Shown here in pieces: positions 15,244 through 22,581 of a stretch of 64,000 nt of DNA (position 1 is its first letter; each line of letters opens with the position of its first letter). The stretch is from contig JBAZBJ010000002.1 of assembly GCA_041671525.1 (NCBI GenBank), positions 49,022-113,021 of the forward strand, in the 5' to 3' direction. Source of the stretch: UBA11098 sp041671525. GTDB taxonomy: Bacteria; Patescibacteriota; Minisyncoccia; Moranbacterales; UBA2206. Below the pieces are notes generated by a model that saw only the letters and a program-made list of their open reading frames with translations, did not search any database and was not told the origin of the DNA. The position numbers and the translations under genes were made by a program.

Positions 15244-15298
15244 AACGCGAAGGTTTCCCGCTGATTTTTCAGCCAACTTTGCGTTTTTTTGTTGCCTT
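15244..15298 (+). terminator. Terminator-like hairpin after the csoR pair
   Basis: AACGCGAAGGTT pairs with AACTTTGCGTT (one bulge) and is followed by seven T residues. It may separate csoR from the transport genes or let some transcription through. Confidence 0.5.
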
Positions 15299-15333
15299 AA
15301 TGAATAAAGTTTAATGTTTTAAAAATCAAAAAA

Positions 15334-17130
15334 ATGAAAAAAATTGTTATCCCTATCAAAGGTATGCATTGTCGCTCGTGCGAAATGCTGATCGAAGAGA
15401 GAGTCTCGAAAATACCGGAAGTAAACAAGATAATTGTTAATTACAAAAAAGCGATTGCGGAGGTGTATTATGATACGCAAAAACCTAATGAACAAGAAAT
15501 TGAAGAGGCGATTAGAGAAGCGGGCTATGCAATCGGGTCTAACGGCAAAAAATATCTTCTAAGCAGCAACGTGGAGGATTATAAAGATCTGGGTATCGCG
15601 CTGTTGTTTCTAGTGGGGATCTATCTGATCCTCAAAAGCTTCGGCATCCTTAATTTTAATTTTGCCGCTTCTGCTTCTAACCCATCCAGTTTAAGCGTGG
15701 TTTTGTTAGTCGGATTGACAGCGGGAGTTTCAAGCTGTATGGCACTGGTAGGCGGCCTCATCTTGGGTATTTCGGCGCGACACGCGGAAAAACATCCGGA
15801 AGCCACGCCTTTGCAAAAATTTAAACCACATCTGTTTTTCAATCTGGGTCGGATCGTCGCATATGTTTTTTTCGGGAGTATCCTGGGAGCAGTAGGCTCT
15901 GTTTTTCAGTTGTCGAGCCTGATGCTGGGCGTTTTGACAATTGCGGTTGGCGCGGTGATGTTGGTCATGGGCCTGCAATTGATTGAGATATTTCCCGTTG
16001 TTAGTGGGATAAAATTCACATTGCCAAAATTTGTCAGTCGAGCCTTAGGTGTGAAAAACCATCACGAAAAAGAATATAGTCATTCTAACTCTGCGCTGAT
16101 GGGGGGTCTCACATTCTTTTTACCTTGTGGATTCACTCAAGCGATGCAACTTTTTGCCATAAGCACCGGCAGTATGTGGGCAGGCGGCTTGGTGATGGGT
16201 ACGTTTGCCCTGGGAACCGCACCGGGACTTTTGGGTATCGGGGGCATTACTTCGATTGTGAAAGGGATCTTCGCTAAAAGATTTTTCAAATTCGCCGGTG
16301 TGTTGGTCATTTTCTTTTCAATCTTCAATATCGCCAATGGTTATAATCTGACCGGTTGGCAGTTGGGAAGCGGAGCGAGCAGCAATTCAGTTCAGTCTGC
16401 TGATGAAAATGTGACAATGGAAAACGGAGTGCAAATTGTGCGGATGACGGAAATCGCCAGCGGTTATGTGCCCAATAGCTTTACGGTCAAGAAGGGTGTG
16501 CCGGTGAAATGGATCATTGATGCGCAAGATCCGTTTTCCTGTGCCAGCTCTCTGGTAATGCCCAAAGAAAATATTTCCAAGCGCTTGGTCAAGGGGGAAA
16601 ATATAATCGAATTTACTCCCAAGGAAACGGGCGCGCTGAAATTTTCGTGTTCAATGGGGATGTACACCGGAGTTTTTAACGTGGTGGATGAGTTGGGCAA
16701 CGGTTCGAAAACTTCGCAGGCAAGCACTACCGCCAGCTCGGCCGGCGGGTCTTGCGGAATGATGAGTGGCGGAGGCGGTGGTTGCGGCGGATGCGGGGGC
16801 GGAGCGCAAATCAAAAAAGACACTACGGAAACCTCGGCCAAAGTCGAAGGTAACGTCCAAGTAATTAATGCCATTTACACAGCCGGTAATTATTTACAAC
16901 CGAATTCCTTCAAAGTTAAATCCGGCACAAAAGTAAAACTTACTATTGATGTTAAAGATAGCGGTCGGGGCTGCGGTTATGCCATTATGATTTCCGGTTT
17001 GTATAATAATGCGGTTCCACTTCAAGCCGGCCAGCCTATTGTGATGGAATTCACGCCCACGACTCGGGGGAGCTTTAACATCACTTGCGGCATGGGCATG
17101 ATTAACTATGGAACTATAATTGTAGAATAA
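15334..17130 (+). CDS. HMA / UreH-DsbD2-like / double cupredoxin fusion membrane protein
   Basis: This 598-residue protein combines several modules. An N-terminal heavy-metal-associated domain (residues 1-70) has GMHCRSC (Cys13, Cys16). A six-TM TauE/SafE- or UreH/DsbD_2-like membrane domain (about 85-330) has intramembrane cysteines in GVSSCMALVGG and FFLPCGFTQ. Two cupredoxin-like domains follow (about 345-455 and 505-598), ending in CSMGM and CGMGM, with a Gly/Cys-rich linker between. It probably passes Cu(I) between the cytoplasmic HMA, the membrane and the extracytoplasmic cupredoxins; direction is unknown. A shorter paralogue lies at 21188. Confidence 0.85.
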   Translation: MKKIVIPIKGMHCRSCEMLIEERVSKIPEVNKIIVNYKKAIAEVYYDTQKPNEQEIEEAIREAGYAIGSNGKKYLLSSNVEDYKDLGIALLFLVGIYLILKSFGILNFNFAASASNPSSLSVVLLVGLTAGVSSCMALVGGLILGISARHAEKHPEATPLQKFKPHLFFNLGRIVAYVFFGSILGAVGSVFQLSSLMLGVLTIAVGAVMLVMGLQLIEIFPVVSGIKFTLPKFVSRALGVKNHHEKEYSHSNSALMGGLTFFLPCGFTQAMQLFAISTGSMWAGGLVMGTFALGTAPGLLGIGGITSIVKGIFAKRFFKFAGVLVIFFSIFNIANGYNLTGWQLGSGASSNSVQSADENVTMENGVQIVRMTEIASGYVPNSFTVKKGVPVKWIIDAQDPFSCASSLVMPKENISKRLVKGENIIEFTPKETGALKFSCSMGMYTGVFNVVDELGNGSKTSQASTTASSAGGSCGMMSGGGGGCGGCGGGAQIKKDTTETSAKVEGNVQVINAIYTAGNYLQPNSFKVKSGTKVKLTIDVKDSGRGCGYAIMISGLYNNAVPLQAGQPIVMEFTPTTRGSFNITCGMGMINYGTIIVE

Positions 17131-17143
17131 TTAAATCAAATTT

Positions 17144-17350
17144 ATGAAAACAACCAAACTAAGATTAAGGGGGCTCACCTGCGATGCATGTGTAAAACTT
17201 TCTCGTATGAAAATAGGAAAAATAGCGGGAGTGAAAGATATCCTATTCAGCTCGGTTGATGACAAAGTGGATATTATTGCGGATAGAGAAATAGCTGCAA
17301 GTGAAATTAAGGAAGCCCTTGCGGGCACGGACTATAAAGTAATTATTTAA
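17144..17350 (+). CDS. Stand-alone HMA domain protein (CopZ-like)
   Basis: This 68-residue protein is a single heavy-metal-associated domain with the GLTCDACVKL metal site. It lies 13 nt after the fusion protein and 13 nt before the large P-type ATPase. By analogy with CopZ it should shuttle Cu(I) in the cytoplasm. The motif has Thr-Cys-Asp-Ala-Cys rather than the usual Met/His-Cys, an acceptable variation. The rest of the ferredoxin-like fold is intact. Confidence 0.85.
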   Translation: MKTTKLRLRGLTCDACVKLSRMKIGKIAGVKDILFSSVDDKVDIIADREIAASEIKEALAGTDYKVII

Positions 17351-17363
17351 TAAATTTAAGTGC

Positions 17364-20300
17364 ATGAAACAGCGAATTAAATTAAAGATCGAGGGAATGC
17401 ATTGCGGTTCTTGCGAGATCATCGCAAAAGAAGAACTAAGTGAGCTTCCGGGTGTAAGTAACATTAGTGTTGATGCCAAAGAAGGAAAAGGAGAGTTGCT
17501 TCTTGATGGCGAAATAAATTCAAAAGATGACGTTATTGCTGCAATTAAAAATGCAGGATATGCCGCAGTTATAACTTCTGAAGATATATTGGAAACTGAA
17601 AAGTCTGATGAAAAATCAGAAATTACAGTGACAAAAAAGACAACTGAAAAAGGAAGTCCTATAAAGATGAAGTTCGAAGCCAAAATTGAGGCTGAGGGAA
17701 GAGTCCTTGAGGGAACAGACGGCCGGCCATACTTCGAAGGCAAAATTAAAAACGATCGAGCTGCAGAATTTGATATGCCAAATGGTGATAATGAAGCGAA
17801 AAATTTTATTGATCAATTGGTAAGTGCTGGAAATATTTCTCATTTGTTCGATGTCGTGGTTGGAAACGATAAGGGGAATAAACAAATTCAAAAAATGGTG
17901 TCACCGCAAATTGCAACAGCTGAAACTGGTAAAAAAGGAATGACTGCTGCTGCAGTTGGTGGCGATCCAAATAAGCGTATAAGTTTGTCACTTTTTGGCA
18001 TGCATTGTTCTTCATGTGCCAATATCATTGAAAGACAACTTAAAAAGGTTCCCGGAGTCAAACAAGCGACGGTAAACTTTTCAGCTGAAAAAGCATCCAT
18101 ACTTTTTGATGAAAATATCTCAAACGTGAAAACGCTTACTGAAGCTATAGCCAAGGTTGGATATAAGGGAGAACAAGTTGATGCGAAAGATACTGAATAT
18201 GAAACTCGTAAACGCGAAAAGGAAAGCTCAACACTTTTCACTAAATTTATTTTCAGTTTCATTTTGAGTTTTCCAATGCTATATTTCATGGCCTTCGATT
18301 TCGTTAATTGGCTTCCCGGGGAAAAAGCTTTCGCTCCATATATCGGAGTGTTCTCATTGCTTTTGACAATTCCAGTTCAATTTATTATCGGAGCCGGATT
18401 CTATAAGGGAATGTGGTCATCATTAAAAATGAAGACATTTAATATGGACAGCTTGATTGCCATTGGAACTTCAACTGCATTCTTTTACAGTTTATATAAC
18501 TATGTGACTTATGTGATTGCCAATAATTCCTTGATCGGAGTTGGTGGCATGAAAATTCCTGATCTGTATTTCGAAACCGCAGCTTATCTGATTACCTTTG
18601 TGATTCTAGGCAAATGGTTGGAAATCAGAACCAAAGGAAAAACTTCGGATGCTATCAAGAAGTTGATGGGACTCCAAGCCAAGACGGCTCGAGTCGTGCG
18701 CAACGGACAAACCCTGGACATCGCGATTGATGATGTAACTCACGGTGACATAGTGGTTGTACGTCCCGGGGAAAAAGTTCCGGTTGATGGGAAAATAATC
18801 AAAGGCTCTTCGGCGGTGGATGAATCAATGATTACCGGAGAAAGTATCCCGGTGGAAAAGAGCGTTGGTAGTAATGTTGTTGGAGGAACAATCAATAAAA
18901 CAGGCAGCTTCGAATTTGAGGCGACAAAAATAGGATCAGAAACTACTTTAGCGCAGATTATTCGCTTGATTGAAGAAGCGCAAGGATCCAAAGCTCCGAT
19001 TCAGAATTTTGCTGATAGTATCTCTGCCTGGTTTGTGCCGGCAGTAATTGTTCTGGCTATTTTGACCTTTGGCGTGTGGTATTTCGCACTTGGTTCAACT
19101 CTGGCCTTCGCTTTGATGGCCTTCACTTCAGTGATTGTGATCGCTTGTCCATGTGCGCTTGGTCTTGCAACCCCAACGTCACTGATGGTGGGAACCGGCA
19201 AGGGAGCTGAGTATGGAGTTCTAGTAAAAGGTGGGGAAGCTCTTGAAGCAGCAAGCAATATTTCAGCTGTAATCTTTGACAAGACTGGAACACTTACGCA
19301 TGGAAAACCAGAAGTAACCGACATTCTTTCTTTTGGTAATCAAGACGAAGATGAAATATTGGCAATCTCGGCAAGTCTTGAAAAACTTTCAGAGCATCCT
19401 TTGGCGGAAGCAATTTGCAATCACGCAGATGAGGAAAATATTGAATTGGAAGAAGTTAAAAATTTCAACTCAATCACTGGACGAGGTGTGCAGGGGGATG
19501 TCAATGGAACAACCTATTTTATTGGAACGCGTAAGTTGATGATTGAAACTTTAGACTTGGATGTTAAAAAAATCGAACGCAAAATGGCGCGTCTTGAAGA
19601 ACAAGGAAGGACGGCGATGATTCTGGCAACCAAAGAAGGTGTAGTTGGCATCATAGCGGTGGCGGACACCGTCAAAGAAACTTCGCGTCAAGCCGTTGAA
19701 AAATTGAAAAAAATGGGAATCGAGGTTTGGATGATCACGGGCGACAATGAACGCACAGCCAAAGCGATTGCCCAGCAAGTTGGCATCACCAATATTCTCG
19801 CGGAAGTTTTGCCGGAAGACAAGGCCAACGAGGTGAAAAAACTTCAGGACACCGGCAAGAAAGTCGCCATGGTGGGTGACGGCATCAATGACGCGCCGGC
19901 TTTGGCGCAAGCCAATGTCGGAATCGCCATGGGTTCAGGTACGGACGTGGCCATGGAAGCGGGCGACATTGTAATTATGAAAAGCGATTTGAATGATGTG
20001 GTGACCTCCTTCCAACTCTCAAAAGAAACAATGGGCAAGATAAAACAGAACATGTTTTTTGCTCTGTTCTATAATGTGATTGGCATTCCAATCGCGGCGC
20101 GCGTATTTTTCGCCTTTGGCTTGGTGTTGAAGCCCGAATTAGCTGGACTGGCTATGGCATTAAGTTCTATTTCAGTGGTGGGTAATTCGCTACTGCTTAA
20201 GCTATTTAAGCCTGGTAAGAGAAATTATATTTCCTTGGTCGCGCCGATTGTTATGATGGTCGTGTTCACTTTCGGATTTTATGAATTTGCAAAATTCAGT

Positions 20301-20702
20301 TCTGGCATGGAAGCTGAAGCCGCGGTTACAAAGAAGGAAATAGTTGTACAAATGGTTAACAATGTCGCTGAAGCTGATATAATTAGCAAATCCGAGAACA
20401 CTGGTATGGAAAATAAATTCTTTTATACCATTAGCAGGGAAAATATTCCAGAAAAAATACAAAAGAGCATTGACAGTGATTCATTCACACCCGTTACGAT
20501 TGGCGCAAAGAAATATCAGCCGATTTACATTGGATCCGCTGAAGCCAAAGTGATGATTGCTGAAAAATTATTTCAAGAAGAGGGAGATCGTATTGATAAC
20601 TTCTTTGGAAACAATGTGATTGTTGCTGGAATCTTGCCGGAAACCAAAACGATCCTCGATAATTTTCACTTTGTCGGACCAGATTTCCAGGTCAAAAAAT
20701 AA
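17364..20702 (+). CDS. copA: Large copper P1B-type ATPase with extra domains
   Basis: This 1112-residue P-type ATPase is much longer than usual (about 740-830). It has HMA1 (GMHCGSC, Cys14/Cys17), an unassigned beta-rich segment (about 75-205), HMA2 (FGMHCSSC, about 213-285), the TM core with the CPC metal site IACPCALG (about 593-600), the phosphorylation site DKTGTLT (about 638) and GDGINDAP (about 838). After the usual end (ALSSISVVGNS, about 935-943) come one more TM helix and about 130 soluble residues rich in charged and hydrophobic positions, probably extracytoplasmic. CPC indicates Cu(I)/Ag(I) transport. Codon use is AT-richer before about 19560 and after 20200 than between. Confidence 0.92.
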   Translation: MKQRIKLKIEGMHCGSCEIIAKEELSELPGVSNISVDAKEGKGELLLDGEINSKDDVIAAIKNAGYAAVITSEDILETEKSDEKSEITVTKKTTEKGSPIKMKFEAKIEAEGRVLEGTDGRPYFEGKIKNDRAAEFDMPNGDNEAKNFIDQLVSAGNISHLFDVVVGNDKGNKQIQKMVSPQIATAETGKKGMTAAAVGGDPNKRISLSLFGMHCSSCANIIERQLKKVPGVKQATVNFSAEKASILFDENISNVKTLTEAIAKVGYKGEQVDAKDTEYETRKREKESSTLFTKFIFSFILSFPMLYFMAFDFVNWLPGEKAFAPYIGVFSLLLTIPVQFIIGAGFYKGMWSSLKMKTFNMDSLIAIGTSTAFFYSLYNYVTYVIANNSLIGVGGMKIPDLYFETAAYLITFVILGKWLEIRTKGKTSDAIKKLMGLQAKTARVVRNGQTLDIAIDDVTHGDIVVVRPGEKVPVDGKIIKGSSAVDESMITGESIPVEKSVGSNVVGGTINKTGSFEFEATKIGSETTLAQIIRLIEEAQGSKAPIQNFADSISAWFVPAVIVLAILTFGVWYFALGSTLAFALMAFTSVIVIACPCALGLATPTSLMVGTGKGAEYGVLVKGGEALEAASNISAVIFDKTGTLTHGKPEVTDILSFGNQDEDEILAISASLEKLSEHPLAEAICNHADEENIELEEVKNFNSITGRGVQGDVNGTTYFIGTRKLMIETLDLDVKKIERKMARLEEQGRTAMILATKEGVVGIIAVADTVKETSRQAVEKLKKMGIEVWMITGDNERTAKAIAQQVGITNILAEVLPEDKANEVKKLQDTGKKVAMVGDGINDAPALAQANVGIAMGSGTDVAMEAGDIVIMKSDLNDVVTSFQLSKETMGKIKQNMFFALFYNVIGIPIAARVFFAFGLVLKPELAGLAMALSSISVVGNSLLLKLFKPGKRNYISLVAPIVMMVVFTFGFYEFAKFSSGMEAEAAVTKKEIVVQMVNNVAEADIISKSENTGMENKFFYTISRENIPEKIQKSIDSDSFTPVTIGAKKYQPIYIGSAEAKVMIAEKLFQEEGDRIDNFFGNNVIVAGILPETKTILDNFHFVGPDFQVKK

Positions 20703-20800
20703 ATGGGGGTTTGAGCAGTTAGAAAGGAAGTGAGAGTTTAGATGTATTACAGTTGACGCTTTCAAGCGCTGGTTTGGTCATAAATAATTAAAAAAAACAT

Positions 20801-21079
20801 ATGATGTATAACTATTGGAACAATGGGCTAGGGATGATGGGATTTGGTCTAGGCGGAATTGTCATGATTCTTTTTTGGGCCTTGATTATTTGGGCTATTG
20901 TCGCATTGGTCCGGCATGGCGGCTTCGGTGGCCATGGTGGTTGTGGAGGTAATCATGGTGGGCACGACGGGGCAAACTTCCAAAAAAATTCCGCCATTGA
21001 TATCTTGAATGAGAGGTATGCCAAAGGCGAAATCAATAAGCAGGAGTATGAAGAGAAAAAGAAAGATCTGGAGAAGTAA
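20801..21079 (+). CDS. His/Gly-rich SHOCT-domain membrane protein
   Basis: This 92-residue protein has an N-terminal TM helix (about residues 12-36), then HGGFGGHGGCGGNHGGHDG (about 38-57), a metal-binding-looking loop, and a C-terminal SHOCT domain (AIDILNERYAKGEINKQEYEEKKKDL). SHOCT modules often sit at the C-termini of small membrane proteins near copper or metal genes. The His/Cys-rich stretch could buffer metal at the membrane. An ATG at 20804 is an alternative start. A terminator follows. Confidence 0.8.
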   Translation: MMYNYWNNGLGMMGFGLGGIVMILFWALIIWAIVALVRHGGFGGHGGCGGNHGGHDGANFQKNSAIDILNERYAKGEINKQEYEEKKKDLEK

Positions 21080-21085
21080 ACATGT

Positions 21086-21116
21086 AAAAAGGCCATCGGA
21101 TTGAAGGCCTTTTTAA
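21086..21116 (+). terminator. Intrinsic terminator
   Basis: AAAAAGGCC/GGCCTTTTT around an 11-nt loop. Confidence 0.78.
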
Positions 21117-21119
21117 GTG

Positions 21120-21149
21120 TTTACATAAAAAGTTATTTTCGTGTATCAT
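21120..21149 (+). promoter_or_regulatory. Probable promoter of the second copper transcription unit
   Basis: TTTACA (21120-21125), an 18-bp spacer and TATCAT (21144-21149). No CsoR-like dyad is visible near it. Confidence 0.45.
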
Positions 21150-21187
21150 TAATGTAATTAAAAATAATTAAAATATAAGAAAAGTTT

Positions 21188-22558
21188 ATGCAAACAAAAA
21201 AAATCTACATCAAGGGTATGCACTGTGTGAGTTGTGAGAAGTTGTTGGATGATGAATTTCGCAACATTCCCGGCGTGAAAGATGTGCGAGTGGATCGCCA
21301 GACCAACACGGCCGAATTGGACTACGACGGAGCGGCGTTGAATTTCAATGAAATCAGAAAAGTTGCCAAAAAATATGGTTACGAGGCTTTTGAAAACAAC
21401 CTGGACAGCCTTGGGCACTTAGAGCCCAAGGGGGCTCTAAGTGCCTCGAGTTGGTCAGTCTGGGTCAAGGCAATTTTGATTACGGCGGTTTTGCTGTTTT
21501 TATTTAAAATTTTTCAAAATACCGGCGTGCTGAATAAAATTGATCTCAATGGTTCGGGTGTGTCTTTCGGGGTGGCTCTTCTGGTCGGGTTGGTGGCTTC
21601 GGTGTCTTCGTGTCTGGCGGTGGTCGGCGCGGTCATCATCGCTTTCGGGGAAAAATATCAGAGCGGTGAAACAAGTTTTTATGAAGGGGCGGTCAAGCCG
21701 AATTTGTTTTTCCACGTCGGGCGCTTGGTGACCTTCTTCGTTTTGGGTGGCCTGCTGGGTCTCATCGGCGGGGAATTGAACATCAGCGGCAATGCCGTTT
21801 CCATCTTCACAATCATTGTCGCGATCGTGATGGCTTGGCTGGGACTTAATATCCTCGGGTTGCTACCTTCCATATCAAACATGGGAATCCGCATGCCGAA
21901 AGGTCTGACCAAGAATTGGGACAACCTGAAAAAATCCGAACACCAGGCGGCGCCCTTTGTCTTGGGCGGCTTGAGTTTCTTTCTGCCGTGTGGTTTCACC
22001 CAGAGCATGCAGATTTTTGCGCTGACTTCCGGCAGTTTTTTGACCGGCGGACTGACCTTGTTTCTCTTTGCGCTGGGCACGGTGCCGGTGCTGCTGTTGG
22101 TGGGCGTCACAGCTTCCTGGACCAGGAATCGCAAAATGTTTGTTTTCCAGAAAGTGGCCGGCTTCCTGATTATTTTCTTTGCCATTTACACCCTGCAATC
22201 CGGGTTGGCTTTGAGCGGCGTGAAGACGGACGTGCTTTCCACCGGCGATCAACAAACGACAACGGACAACGGCAACGCGCCGGTTGTGACCGGGGAAACG
22301 CAAACCGTGAAAATGGCCATCACCGCCAGTGGTTTTTCTCCGAGCACGCTCAAGATCAAAAAGGGTGTGCCGGTTAAATGGGTGATCAATGGTGATCAAG
22401 TGACCGGCTGCACGAACAAAATCATCGTGCCGAGCTTGAAAATTTCCAAAAGTCTGAGTTACGGCGAGAATGTGATTGAGTTCACACCGACCAAGGCCGG
22501 GGAGATTCCGTTCAGTTGTTGGATGGGGATGGTGAGAGGGGAGTTCATTGTTGAATAA
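21188..22558 (+). CDS. HMA / UreH-DsbD2-like / cupredoxin fusion membrane protein (second copy)
   Basis: This 456-residue protein is a shorter paralogue of the one at 15334. It has an HMA domain (GMHCVSC, Cys13/Cys16), a six-TM UreH/DsbD_2-like domain with conserved VSSCLAVVGA and FFLPCGFTQ cysteines, and only one C-terminal cupredoxin-like domain (about 360-456) with CTNKI and SCWMGM. A perfect 14-bp inverted repeat is inserted in frame after the HMA domain, adding about LGHLEPKGALSA (residues 77-88). The CopA-type ATPase at 22582 follows after 23 nt, repeating the gene order of the first half of the island. Confidence 0.85.
   Translation: MQTKKIYIKGMHCVSCEKLLDDEFRNIPGVKDVRVDRQTNTAELDYDGAALNFNEIRKVAKKYGYEAFENNLDSLGHLEPKGALSASSWSVWVKAILITAVLLFLFKIFQNTGVLNKIDLNGSGVSFGVALLVGLVASVSSCLAVVGAVIIAFGEKYQSGETSFYEGAVKPNLFFHVGRLVTFFVLGGLLGLIGGELNISGNAVSIFTIIVAIVMAWLGLNILGLLPSISNMGIRMPKGLTKNWDNLKKSEHQAAPFVLGGLSFFLPCGFTQSMQIFALTSGSFLTGGLTLFLFALGTVPVLLLVGVTASWTRNRKMFVFQKVAGFLIIFFAIYTLQSGLALSGVKTDVLSTGDQQTTTDNGNAPVVTGETQTVKMAITASGFSPSTLKIKKGVPVKWVINGDQVTGCTNKIIVPSLKISKSLSYGENVIEFTPTKAGEIPFSCWMGMVRGEFIVE
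21414..21445. repeat. In-frame palindromic repeat
   Basis: Perfect 14-bp arms (GGCACTTAGAGCCC and its complement) surround AAGG, inside the coding sequence of the second fusion protein. Confidence 0.85.
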
Positions 22559-22581
22559 TCGCAATTTTTTAAATTAAAATT

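Noticed and set aside
21875..22564. 229-codon minus-strand frame opposite the second copper fusion gene
   Set aside because: Antisense shadow of a well-supported coding region with low-complexity His/Gln composition.
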